Assembly (NCBI RefSeq): GCF_014192095.1
Contig: NZ_JACHXN010000007.1
Span: 1 to 64,000, forward strand
DNA: 64,000 nt
DNA from: Phyllobacterium trifolii
GTDB taxonomy: Bacteria > Pseudomonadota > Alphaproteobacteria > Rhizobiales > Rhizobiaceae
Direction of reading: 5' to 3'
Below the pieces are notes generated by a model. That model ran no database searches and was not told the DNA's origin. It saw only the letters and a list, made by a program, of their open reading frames with translations. Of the stretch, positions 51,187-59,257 are shown piece after piece; the first letter of the stretch is position 1, and each line of letters begins with the position of its first letter. A program made the position numbers and the translations under genes.

Positions 51187-51437
51187 TTCGATTCAGCACC
51201 GTACTCGGCAGACTCAATGGCCGACATCGTTTCGTCATCGAGATCGCCGACGACAAGAATTTCGCGTTCACGGCGTTTCAGCAGTTCGTAATGAGCAAGT
51301 TCGGCAGCCGACAAGTATGCCCCTATTACGCGTCCATGACTGGTCACATTAATGACCTTGGCGGCGATTGCATCGTCCTGATATCTGGCAAAGTTCCGAG
51401 AAAAATCACTCGCCCGGACTGTTACATTTTGAGGCAT
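51183..51437 (-). CDS. Phd/YefM-like antitoxin
   Basis: 84 residues from ATG 51437 (GGAG seven bases upstream; ATG 51449 is an alternative). TVRASDFSRNFARYQDDAIA, VINVTSHGRVIGAYLSAAEL is a Phd/YefM DNA-binding fold. The acidic C-terminus (GDLDDETMSAIESAEYG) would wrap the toxin. It precedes and overlaps the toxin gene, as is standard. Confidence 0.8.
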   Translation of the reverse strand: MPQNVTVRASDFSRNFARYQDDAIAAKVINVTSHGRVIGAYLSAAELAHYELLKRREREILVVGDLDDETMSAIESAEYGAESK

Positions 51438-51458
51438 AACCAACTCCATTGAGTATGT

Positions 51459-51476
51459 GTAAAATACGTAATTTAC
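51459..51476. promoter_or_regulatory. Palindromic operator of the toxin-antitoxin pair
   Basis: GTAAAATACGTAATTTAC: 16 of 18 bases are symmetric around TACGTA. It lies 22 bases upstream of the antitoxin start, where antitoxin autorepression is expected. Confidence 0.65.
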
Positions 51477-51714
51477 AACAAATGTCAAGGTGGCGTTGAT
51501 TGATCAGATGCACCGGCAGAGTCATCTTTCACAGCCGGCAACGCAGCGCCAAACTTCCGTCTCCCGAAAATGACATGACTTATAAGCGGCCAACGCAAAT
51601 ATTGCAGCCATCATATCATTGTCTCGGGCGATGCATCTTCTTTTGCGCCTCGACTTTGTCGATTTCGCGTTTTTCCTTGAGGAGTTCGGATTGATCCTGC
51701 GCAAGGCGCTCGAT

Positions 51715-51905
51715 CTCCGGTAGAGTCGGAGGTTATGTGTTCGCATGATCATACGAAACGCATCAGCGTCGCGGGTCAGGGCACGCCGCACGAGATCGAG
51801 ATCGCCTGAGCGATCGGATACGGTACTTCTATTTATCGAAATTGCGGGCTCACCAATCTCCTCACCGTTAGATGCAATTTTCTCCAGAAAGGTTCCCGGA
51901 CTATC
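51715..51905 (-). pseudogene. ECF sigma factor N-terminal fragment
   Basis: Minus-strand frame: SDRSGDLDLVRRALTRDADA FRMIMRTHNLRLYR, which is how region 2 of many ECF sigma factors begins. Beyond LYR the sequence is unrelated, and no start codon is visible. Only about 35 codons remain. Confidence 0.5.
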
Positions 51906-51990
51906 TCCAAAGGGCGTGAGAACTCGCTACTTCGATGCCTGATGATTGTTGCGGTTCCTATCGGCTGACAATCGAGCAGCTTAGGGGCAA

Positions 51991-52794
51991 TCATTTTCCA
52001 ATGGCACGCTCCTCAGACTCTTCGCCAATTACGCAATTGTAGGGTTGTGGGTGTTGCACGGATGCGACGACCGGTCGTCGCTCCTGAACTTCGCTTAGCT
52101 TGAACCCCGCGATCTCGACAACGAGCTTGTTGCGGATTGCCTCGGCAAACTGATTGACGTCTGACACCTTCACTAAAAATGCCCCGTCTCCCCCGATGAC
52201 ACATGCCTCGTAGTATGCATCAAGGTCATGGATCGCTGCCGAATCCGGTCCGGTCTTCAACTTGGTCGGCAGACCATCGACGGTGATTCCATCCGCGATC
52301 GCCGCATTGCGGGCAACCGGCACCGGAGCCCCGGCATTGTTGGGCCCATCGCCCGAAACGTCGATTACGTGTCGGCTCGCCCGAAATTGATTTGTTCGGA
52401 TAAGCTCTCGCGCCAACGCCAGCGCGTTTGAGATCGATGTAAAGGATATCCGTCTTATTGGCTGCCGGCGCAGCTCCTCGGCAAATTGGGCGGCAGACTC
52501 CGCACCGTCAATCAGAGTCGTCCACGGCACCACCTGACCCTCCGAGCCACCCCACTCGACGAACGTCACTGCGGTCTTTCCCCGCGGTCCGCCGAGCACG
52601 GCCCTGACGACTTCCGGGCTTCGAAAGGCGTTCACATAGCCTTCTCTTTGAATCCTCTGTTCCTCGCTATCCATCTAATAAGAGACATCAACGGCAATCA
52701 CCAATTCCAGATCGACGGCCACGGGAACCTGCGGGGCTAAAGAACTTCCGCTTAAAACACAAAAGGAGGCAATAAGCGCCCATCGCCGTCTCAT
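51991..52794 (-). pseudogene. DUF1194 (von Willebrand A-like) protein with nonsense codon
   Basis: ATG 52794 starts a signal peptide (MRRRWALIASFCVLSGSSLA) and VDLELVIAVDVSY, then TAG at 52677-52675, then MDSEEQRIQREGYVNAFRSP in the same frame to 51991. DUF1194 proteins have DVSxSMDxxEQ here, the metal-ion-dependent adhesion site, so the stop replaces one key residue. The rest (FVEWGGSEGQVVPWTTL, VIDVSGDGPNNAG) is intact. Total about 267 codons. A single change inactivates the gene unless the stop is suppressed. Confidence 0.82.
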
Positions 52795-52854
52795 TATCGT
52801 ATCCCCAGTCATTTCACTCAGCCATCTGGCAGCAGAGCCGTTAGTGGGTGCAAC

Positions 52855-52990
52855 CACTCGCGGAAGATTGATCTTCAGGTGCTCGCAGAAGCTCGGAAGA
52901 GACCATAGCGCCATGCACGTGGACCTGGCGCCACAGCTGAACTCTAGGTGCGGATCAAAGAAGCTTGGCCTCAGCGCGACGCCTTACTAG
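52855..52990 (+). pseudogene. Degenerate copy of the gene at 55255-55449
   Basis: About 130 bases match 55318-55449 at nucleotide level, for example AGCGCCATGCAC, GTGCGGATCAAAGAAGCT and CTCAGCGCGACGCC before a stop. The CxxC zinc-ribbon codons are mostly lost and the 5' half is absent. Confidence 0.65.
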
Positions 52991-53005
52991 GGCTTCATCT
53001 CATGT

Positions 53006-53030
53006 GGAACGAAAACGACCGAATATTGTT
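53006..53030 (+). promoter_or_regulatory. EcfG-type promoter (GGAAC-N16-TGTT)
   Basis: GGAAC at 53006-53010, 16 bases, TGTT at 53027-53030; -10 differs from consensus by one base. 33 bases before the DUF3606 gene. Confidence 0.55.
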
Positions 53031-53062
53031 TTGCAGTTAAGTAAAGAACGGGAGGAATTTAG

Positions 53063-53242
53063 ATGGCCGACGATAAAAATAATCAGGATAACCGGGATCG
53101 TTCGAAAGTGTCGTCCAGTGACGACTATGAAGCCCAATATCTGATGACCAAGTTTGACGTAAGCAAGTATCGTGCTGTCGAATTAATTATCAAACATGCA
53201 GGAAGTCGAACAAAGATCGAGGCCGAACTCTCAAACTCCTGA
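53063..53242 (+). CDS. DUF3606 family protein
   Basis: 59 residues from ATG 53063 with GGAGG. MADDKNNQDNRDRSKVSSSD DYEAQYLMTKFDVSKYRAVE follows the DUF3606 pattern (MADDK...DR.R....DYE...W...FGVS...L..AV...G). These small proteins are widespread in stress-resistant alphaproteobacteria, function unknown. EcfG-like promoter upstream, membrane gene 11 bases downstream. Remnants of the same pair lie at 26920-27195. Confidence 0.8.
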   Translation: MADDKNNQDNRDRSKVSSSDDYEAQYLMTKFDVSKYRAVELIIKHAGSRTKIEAELSNS

Positions 53243-53253
53243 GGAGATAGACA

Positions 53254-53481
53254 ATGTTCAAGGCTCTCGGCGCAATTCTCGTGATCGCTGGCGTGCTCTA
53301 TTCGGTTTGGGCAGCGCTCAGTCATCGCAAATTGAGCCAGCCGCCCCAATCGTCTGCCAATCAAAACTCGGCATCTTTGGAACCTCGCGCCCAAGGACTT
53401 AAGTTTCTCGGTTTGACGAAAAACCTCCCGGCAATCGCCCTGATCCTTATTGGTGGCGTCCTACTTCTTTACGCAGATTGA
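53254..53481 (+). CDS. Small two-helix membrane protein
   Basis: 75 residues from ATG 53254, GAGGAG upstream. N-terminal helix MFKALGAILVIAGVLYSVWA, a polar loop with LEPRAQGLKFLGLTKNLP, and C-terminal helix AIALILIGGVLLLYAD. Intact version of the truncated 27013-27195. Probably co-expressed with DUF3606 under stress. Confidence 0.75.
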   Translation: MFKALGAILVIAGVLYSVWAALSHRKLSQPPQSSANQNSASLEPRAQGLKFLGLTKNLPAIALILIGGVLLLYAD

Positions 53482-53579
53482 AATCTTCTGATACCCTTCA
53501 TTTAGCAAATGTGATGCCCCTCGGGGAAGTCTACAGGTGCCGAGTTGCATGACGCGACCCTATTCAAGTCGCATAAGTA

Positions 53580-53780
53580 TCAGGCATGGCGTTCCGAGTT
53601 CAGGTGCACCTCAATCAACCGCATAATAGCTTTGCGCGCTTCCGCTTCGGGCCAACCCACCGACTTGGCGTCTTCCAATAGCTGCAGTAACGCCACTCCC
53701 GCATGGGCCTGGAATTCCACTTCCAAAGCTTCCTGGCAATCCAGGTCGTCCCGGTCATCCTGTGGCGGCATTATGGGCAT
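53580..53780 (-). CDS. Hypothetical protein, paralogue pair member B (copy 2)
   Basis: 66 residues, MPIMPPQDDRDDLDCQEALE, about 75 percent identical to the product of 5789-5989. Overlaps member A by 10 bases as in copy 1. Family unknown. Confidence 0.75.
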   Translation of the reverse strand: MPIMPPQDDRDDLDCQEALEVEFQAHAGVALLQLLEDAKSVGWPEAEARKAIMRLIEVHLNSERHA

Positions 53781-54103
53781 GGTGGCTTTCCGTTGCTGTT
53801 CGCAGTGGTGATTACGGGTATCCGGCTCAATCCGCCGCCGTCACTACCAGCGGTTCCAAGATAACGCTGATAGGCCCGTGCGACTTGCTGGGCCGCGTTT
53901 GGCCTTGAGCGTTGAACGCCACTGACGTCAGTCATACGAAACTGCGAATGACCGAGGAGAAAAGTCCAGAACCAAAGTCCGAGGTCTGGACCACTATCGA
54001 TTTGATAAACCCGGCCGATATCGATGCCGTTGCGGCTTGTTGCGGTAAAGTCCTGCAATTGCCCGTCTGGTCCGGGAGGTGTTTTTTGCCATTTGATTTC
54101 CAT
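53771..54103 (-). CDS. Hypothetical protein, paralogue pair member A (copy 2)
   Basis: 110 residues from ATG 54103, MEIKWQKTPPGPDGQLQDFT ATSRNGIDIGRVYQ. Shares GLWFWTFLLGHSQFR and GGGLSRIP with 5466-5798. The bases just before the start (GAAGCCATGGAAAT) are also alike in both copies, supporting this start. Confidence 0.75.
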   Translation of the reverse strand: MEIKWQKTPPGPDGQLQDFTATSRNGIDIGRVYQIDSGPDLGLWFWTFLLGHSQFRMTDVSGVQRSRPNAAQQVARAYQRYLGTAGSDGGGLSRIPVITTANSNGKPPCP

Positions 54104-54214
54104 GGCTTCCAAACTCTGCATTGATGATTTGGTTGCAGTCTACAACGGACTTCAGAGGTCTTTTCGTTTCATCAACTTGCGCATATGCGCGTAATCTGTT
54201 GTGCCCTTGAGGCT

Positions 54215-54889
54215 TTAGAGCAGCAACGGTTCTTCTTCCTCTGCTTTCGGTTGTGGCAGAACAATCAGTTCATTGTCGGGCAGGGGTCTTTGCAACTGCA
54301 GGGCTTCCTCGGCCGGCGCATTCATCCAGATGTCGATTTCCTCGGAAGTGCGCAAAATGACCGGCATCGCCTGTTCATGGAACGGTTTGACGACGGCATT
54401 CGGGAAGGTGGTCAGAAATGCGAAGATGTCGGCCTGCACTGGCCCTTCCTTTTTCTTCCGCACGCTGTACCAGCTGGTCCAGATGCCAGCGAACCAGAAC
54501 AGTGGCTTGTCCTCATTAAGCGCAAACCAATGGAGTGGCTTCTTCCTGGTGACAGGATCTGGAACCTTCCCGTATTCGGAGAAGCTTGTCGCAGGGACAA
54601 CGCAACGGTTTGCCGGATTAAGCCAAGCCTGCCAGTGCGGTGATTTCACATTGCGAATGTTGGTCACACCGTAGTCAACATCGCCTTTCAGAAATTGAGG
54701 AGGGGTCGGCATGCCCCACCGGGCAATTGCCAGTTCACGGTCGCCATTGGCGTCCTTGCGACCAATCGGGGCGGGATAGTCGGGAAAGACATCCATCTGC
54801 GGTGTCAGCCGGTTGGTCAGGTCGTTGATCGGCAGGAACAACTGCCGCATCGCTTCATGGGTGGTGGTGGCATTGTACAAATTGCACAT
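54215..54889 (-). CDS. SOS response-associated peptidase (YedK/HMCES)
   Basis: 224 residues. The invariant Cys2 (MCNLYN) becomes the N-terminal nucleophile after Met removal. Asn77 in TNIRN, Glu105 in SFSEYG and His171 in HEQAMP complete the SRAP active site. The protein crosslinks to abasic sites in single-stranded DNA and shields them from breakage. Length is normal. No LexA box was recognised upstream. Confidence 0.95.
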   Translation of the reverse strand: MCNLYNATTTHEAMRQLFLPINDLTNRLTPQMDVFPDYPAPIGRKDANGDRELAIARWGMPTPPQFLKGDVDYGVTNIRNVKSPHWQAWLNPANRCVVPATSFSEYGKVPDPVTRKKPLHWFALNEDKPLFWFAGIWTSWYSVRKKKEGPVQADIFAFLTTFPNAVVKPFHEQAMPVILRTSEEIDIWMNAPAEEALQLQRPLPDNELIVLPQPKAEEEEPLLL

Positions 54890-54976
54890 GGCTCAATGAT
54901 AATTGATCCCCAATCGTTCGCAAGTTGCGGCATCTTCGCCCTTGACCGGCCAAGAATATGTTCCCATTTTGTTCTC

Positions 54977-55258
54977 ATGGCAAGAACAATAAAAACATTG
55001 GGCCAGGCTGCCCGCCATCGGATGCTCGTGCGATCCCGCTGCCGGAAATGCAACAAAGCTGCAAGCTTCACAGCAGACAGCCTTGCCGGGATATTTGGCC
55101 ATGGTCGCGAAATCAGAAGCCTCAGATTCAGGTGCAAGGACTGTAACAGCGCGGATTGTGAGGTGATCGCGTACGAAGACATCTTGAACCAAAACCGAGG
55201 CCGCAACCCGTTCAGGTACAGATTGATACCAGCGAAAATGGCACCATTGGTGGGTTGA
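54977..55258 (+). CDS. Zinc-ribbon-containing hypothetical protein
   Basis: 93 residues from ATG 54977. ARTIKTLGQAARHRMLVRSR CRKCNKAASFTADSLAGIFG and SLRFRCKDCNSADCEVIAYE have two CxxC pairs, so a zinc ribbon. Similar short rhizobial proteins start with TLGQAAxxR and end VWRPVK-like. Stop overlaps the next TTG start (TTGA). Confidence 0.65.
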   Translation: MARTIKTLGQAARHRMLVRSRCRKCNKAASFTADSLAGIFGHGREIRSLRFRCKDCNSADCEVIAYEDILNQNRGRNPFRYRLIPAKMAPLVG

Positions 55259-55449
55259 TCGATCACGGATACACGCTGTGGGCATTCTGTCAGCGGCTAG
55301 GATGCAAACACGCGTCAAAAATCGATCTACAGATGCTGGCAAAGGAGCTCGGGAGAAACCACAGCGCCATGCACAAGGTCCTGGCGCCAAAACTGAAGTG
55401 CTCGGCGTGTGGATCAAAGCAGCTCGGTCTCAGCGCGACGCCGTATTAG
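55255..55449 (+). CDS. Small zinc-ribbon protein, coupled
   Basis: 64 residues from TTG 55255. DHGYTLWAFCQRLGCKHASK IDLQMLAKELGRNHSAMHKV and KCSACGSKQLGLSATPY: a helical N-terminus and a C-terminal CxxC, with two more Cys near the N-terminus. Coupled to the preceding zinc-ribbon gene. A decayed copy of its 3' two-thirds lies at 52855-52990. Confidence 0.6.
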   Translation: MIDHGYTLWAFCQRLGCKHASKIDLQMLAKELGRNHSAMHKVLAPKLKCSACGSKQLGLSATPY

Positions 55450-55517
55450 ACGGTTTTTGCGAGCGGAACATTCCCTTGCTGAAAGTCGTTAGGAACTCAT
55501 CACGAGGAGACACTGAT

Positions 55518-55676
55518 ATGGGCGATCCGATACCTACCCCAGAGCCAGAACCGTACCCGCCACTACCGGATGATCCGCCTGTCCCCGACCCTGATAAGCC
55601 AGGACCAGTACGGCCATTGACGGAGCCACCGCTAATTGAAGTACGCGATACGACATCCTTATTCAAATCCCGATGA
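55518..55676 (+). CDS. 52-residue Pro-rich protein
   Basis: From ATG 55518 with GAGGAG upstream. MGDPIPTPEPEPYPPLPDDP PVPDPDKPGPVRPLTEPPL: nearly all Pro, Asp, Glu. Extended and acidic, without signal peptide. Such short Pro/Asp-rich proteins are common in rhizobia. Function unknown. Confidence 0.6.
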   Translation: MGDPIPTPEPEPYPPLPDDPPVPDPDKPGPVRPLTEPPLIEVRDTTSLFKSR

Positions 55677-56048
55677 GCGAGAAATCGCTTAGCAGGCCAC
55701 GTGGGGCGCTACACTTTAAGCCGTCGACCTCGGCGCTAGAGAGTCTAGACTCCGCCTGTTTAGTTCAATTTCGGGCGGTCATTTTTTTGAACATTCGTTG
55801 ATTTATAACAATTTCTTACGGCCGCCTCGAAAATGGCGGGCAGGCACATCACCTTTGGATCGCCAATGCGCCATGCCTTTAATGTTGAGAGTCAAACGCA
55901 ATTTCTGTCCATAACCGTACACGTCCTTCAACATGTAGGGTTTCGACATTGCGGTTGCTTGAGTCCTTGTTCCAAGGTGACATGGGGCTTAAGTTTCGGT
56001 CAACCCATCGAAGAATGCACTCCAACGCCAAAGCGCAGGGAATGAGCA
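55677..56048. other. Intergenic region, nothing recognised
   Basis: About 370 bases before the DUF763 gene. Short frames on both strands lack start signals. Presumably holds the DUF763 promoter. Confidence 0.4.
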
Positions 56049-57314
56049 TTGACCAAACGAGCCGGCAGCGCTGATCTTCCACTTCATCACGGACGGGTTC
56101 CCAAATGGCTCGGAGATCGCATGACCAAACTCGGTGCGGTCATGTGCGAGGCGATAATTCAACACTACGGCCGCGATGAACTTCTACGCCGGCTATCGCA
56201 TCCATTCTGGTTTCAGTCATTCGGTGCTGTAATGGGAATGGATTGGCACTCTTCGGGCATCACCACCAGCGTCATTGGAGCGTTGAAACGCGGGCTGACG
56301 CCAATGTCACGGGAACTGGGCGTTCATGTGTGTGGTGGTCGGGGCGCTCACTCCAGGAAAACCCCTGCAGAATTGGCAGCGATAGGAGATCGTGTGGGGT
56401 TCGATGGTGCAGCACTTGGGCAATCCAGCAGGCTGGTTGCCAAGGTAGACAGTGCCGCGGTACAGGATGGCTTCGACCTTTATCTGCACGGGTTCATCGT
56501 GGCTGATGACGGCAAGTGGGTCGTAATCCAGCAAGGAATGAATGGCGACAGCCGTCAGGCGCGCCGCTATCATTGGCTATCCGAGGGATTGAGCAGTTTT
56601 GTCGATTCTCCCCATGCAGCGATTGAAGGCCATGGACAAGGAGAGATTATAAATCTGGCGGACCGTCGCGCTGCGGCATCCCGCAACCGTCAGATCAACC
56701 TCTTGAAGACGATCGACCCAGCGGGAATTGTCCGTGAACTTGTGACGCTCGAACCAAATCCAACTGTGAATGCTGAAATTGAGCAGACTGATCAGCTTAT
56801 GCTGCCGCATCTGATTATGCCCGCGCATCACGATGTGCGCGAAAGCGATATCGTGATGCGACGGTTGCATGGAAGTCTGGCTGCGGCGGCCAATGCTGCT
56901 CCGGCCGATTTTGAAGCGCTGCTCCTTGTCCCAGGCGTTGGCGCGAGAACAGTCAAGGCGCTTGCGATGGTGGCAGAGGTCATCCACGGTACTCCTTGCC
57001 GTTTTTCCGATCCGGCGCGCTTTTCTCTCGCCCATGGCGGCAAGGACCGCCATCCGTTTCCGGTCCCCTTGAAAGTCTACGACGAGACGATCGAGGTTTT
57101 AAAGTCGGCGGTTCAGAAGGGAAAACTTGGCCGGCAAGAGGAACTGCATGCCCTTGAACGGTTGGATAATCAATCTCGGCAACTAGAGCAATACGCAATA
57201 GGACCAGACTTGCAGGAGATCGTGGCCGGCGAATTTAAACAGTCCGCCGAGTGGGGTGGACGAAGTGTTTATGGATGGGAGCCGGTGGCTTCCTCCAGCA
57301 AGTCCGAAGATTAA
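56049..57314 (+). CDS. DUF763 family protein
   Basis: 421 residues from TTG 56049 with AGGGA upstream; no in-frame ATG precedes TKRAGSADLPLHHGRVPKWL, the family's conserved start. Further DUF763 blocks are SFGAVMGMDWHSSGITTSVI, VCGGRGAHSRKTPAEL, QDGFDLYLHGFIV, WVVIQQGMNGDSRQARRYHW and a helix-hairpin-helix-like LLLVPGVGARTVKALAMVAE. The last suggests DNA binding. Its function is not established; a nucleic-acid enzyme is suspected. Followed by hipBA remnants. Confidence 0.88.
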   Translation: MTKRAGSADLPLHHGRVPKWLGDRMTKLGAVMCEAIIQHYGRDELLRRLSHPFWFQSFGAVMGMDWHSSGITTSVIGALKRGLTPMSRELGVHVCGGRGAHSRKTPAELAAIGDRVGFDGAALGQSSRLVAKVDSAAVQDGFDLYLHGFIVADDGKWVVIQQGMNGDSRQARRYHWLSEGLSSFVDSPHAAIEGHGQGEIINLADRRAAASRNRQINLLKTIDPAGIVRELVTLEPNPTVNAEIEQTDQLMLPHLIMPAHHDVRESDIVMRRLHGSLAAAANAAPADFEALLLVPGVGARTVKALAMVAEVIHGTPCRFSDPARFSLAHGGKDRHPFPVPLKVYDETIEVLKSAVQKGKLGRQEELHALERLDNQSRQLEQYAIGPDLQEIVAGEFKQSAEWGGRSVYGWEPVASSSKSED

Positions 57315-57363
57315 AGTTGGAGCGCTGCAGTCGCGTGTCCGCCGGGCATGTGCCTGGCTGCTC

Positions 57364-57592
57364 ATGATTTGCGATCGCAGATAGTAAGAGCTTTGGACTT
57401 CTGATCCGTGCGGAGCGAAAAGCGCAGAAACTGACACAGGAGCAGCTCGCAGCGCTGACCGGAGTTGGGGTGCGTTTCGTGCGCGAGCTCGAAGCCGGGA
57501 AGGATAGTTGCCAGATAGGGCGCGCCCTACAGGTGGCGGCGACCTTAGGATTGCGTGTTTCCGTCGGCAGTCGTCGGGAGCACGCGTCATGA
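57364..57592 (+). pseudogene. hipB: HipB-like antitoxin with frameshift at codon 3
   Basis: ATG 57364 followed by ATT and one extra T; without it the frame reads AIADSKSFGLLIRAERKAQK LTQEQLAALTGVGVRFVREL EAGKDSCQIGRALQVAATLG to the stop at 57592. This is a HipB/XRE domain of normal length (about 75 residues). As written the ATG frame stops after five more codons. Stop overlaps the hipA start. Confidence 0.75.
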
Positions 57593-58168
57593 TGCATCTC
57601 CTGGACGTCTATTACAGGGAACAGAAGGCAGGCGTGCTCAGCCAGGGAGATGGTGGCGCGCTCAGCTTCGCTTACGATGCTGGTTATCTAGAAGGAAGCA
57701 CATCCAGCGCCATCTCCTTTTCCATGCCGTTGCAGGAGGCGGCTTACGGAGACAGGATCGTTCGCCCTTTCTTTTCCGGCCTGCTGCCAGATGAAGGCGC
57801 GCGACAGCGCCTTTCGGGCGCGCTCGGGATTTCCTCAGGCAATGCCTTTGGCCTTCTGGAGGTCATAGGCGGGGAATGCGCGGGGCCTTATCGCTCTCTC
57901 CCGCAGGTGAGGCGCCGTTATCATCGGATGACGATGGTGTTGAATCTCTCAGCACGGAACGGCTAGAGGAAATCCTTGGCAAACTGCGTGAGCGCCCTCT
58001 GTTAGGAGGGAGGAAGGGGTACGCCTGTCCCTTTCCGGTGCGCAGGACAAGCTTGCTGTCTGTGTTGAGGGAGAGACTATCGGGCTAGCCAAGGGCGGCC
58101 GTCCGACGACCCATAGGCAGCTTAAAGGTCAGAAAGGCACAAAGCTGACGCTCGAATCAAACCCTTAA
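57589..58168 (+). pseudogene. hipA: HipA-like kinase toxin, truncated and frameshifted
   Basis: ATG 57589 opens with LLDVYYREQKAGVLSQGDGG and FSMPLQEAAYGDRIVRPFFS GLLPDEGARQRLSGALGISS. Frame changes occur near 57885 (ALSLSPAGEAPLSSDDDGVE) and near 58010 (VRLSLSGAQDKLAVCVEGET, IGLAKGGRPTTH). It stops at 58168 where the kinase core should begin. HipA is normally about 430 residues, so this copy cannot phosphorylate its target. Confidence 0.85.
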
Positions 58169-58265
58169 CCGATGGTCTTGTATATTGCCGGCTGACTTGG
58201 TGCGCACCGATCGGGTTTCCTTGCCTCTGCGCTTGTTGGACTCGACACCAAATGCGCAGTCTGGC

Positions 58266-59156
58266 TTAGCGGCCAACCTTGAGAAAATCGACGAAAGCCC
58301 GCATCGCTGTCGGAAGCTGCCGTCGGCTGGGATAATACAAAAAGAACCCCGGATAATACGGGCACCAGTCCTCAAGAACCCGCTGCAAGCGCCCCTCGGC
58401 AACAAGTGTCTGCACCTGTTCTTCAAAAAGATAGGCAAGGCCTGCACCATCCAGTGCCGCGCCTATCATCAGATCCTGATCACCAAGGGTAAGAGGACCT
58501 GCCACTTCGATCTCCAGCTCAATTCCGCCTTTTTCGAACTCCCATTGATAAAATGATCCGCCCGCGAAACGATAGCGGATACATGGCTGCTGGCTCAGAT
58601 CATGCGGTGTTACCGGTTCGGGATGCTGTACAAAGTAGCCGGGTGAGGCCACCACGGCGAAGCGGTGCCTTGGACCGATTGGCACTGCAATCATGTCGGC
58701 CGCCACCATCTCGCCGAAACGCACACCCGCATCACAGCCCTCTGCGACCATATCGACCAACGCATCGTCGACCAGCAATTCGACCTCTACTGCGGGATAA
58801 GCCCGCAGGAACTTCGAGATAATTGGTAAGAGCACCAGTTTAGCCGCTGCCCGCGCTGCATTGATACGCAATTTGCCGGAAGGCTGACCGCGAAAGGCAT
58901 TCAAATCCTCTAGCGCATCCTCAATGTCAAGGAACGCGGGGTTGACCCGGCTGAACAATTGCTGCCCCGCATCGGTCAGCGCCACACTTCGGGTCGTCCG
59001 GTTGACCAGACGTATCTCAAGTCGCTCCTCTATGCTCCGCAATGCGTGGCTCAATGCCGAAGCCGTAACGCCGAGCTCGACAGCGGCTTTCCGAAAGCTG
59101 CGGTGCTGCGCAATGGCAAGAAATATGGCGAGGTCGGCAGGGCCAATCTTCCGCAT
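58266..59156 (-). CDS. LysR family transcriptional regulator
   Basis: 296 residues. DNA-binding domain LAIFLAIAQHRSFRKAAVEL GVTASALSHALRSIEERLEI RLVNRTTRSV is typical of the subgroup that controls divergent oxidoreductases. Effector domain from SGKLRINAARAAAKLVL. It is divergent from the SDR gene 101 bases away, which is its likely target. Inducer unknown. Confidence 0.93.
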   Translation of the reverse strand: MRKIGPADLAIFLAIAQHRSFRKAAVELGVTASALSHALRSIEERLEIRLVNRTTRSVALTDAGQQLFSRVNPAFLDIEDALEDLNAFRGQPSGKLRINAARAAAKLVLLPIISKFLRAYPAVEVELLVDDALVDMVAEGCDAGVRFGEMVAADMIAVPIGPRHRFAVVASPGYFVQHPEPVTPHDLSQQPCIRYRFAGGSFYQWEFEKGGIELEIEVAGPLTLGDQDLMIGAALDGAGLAYLFEEQVQTLVAEGRLQRVLEDWCPYYPGFFLYYPSRRQLPTAMRAFVDFLKVGR

Positions 59157-59257
59157 TAATGAATTTTCCTCATTAGCTTGTAGAAATTTACGGCGATTAT
59201 TTCATCTTCTTACATGCGGTAGAACTTGGGTGCATTCAACAGGAAAGGAAAAACATC

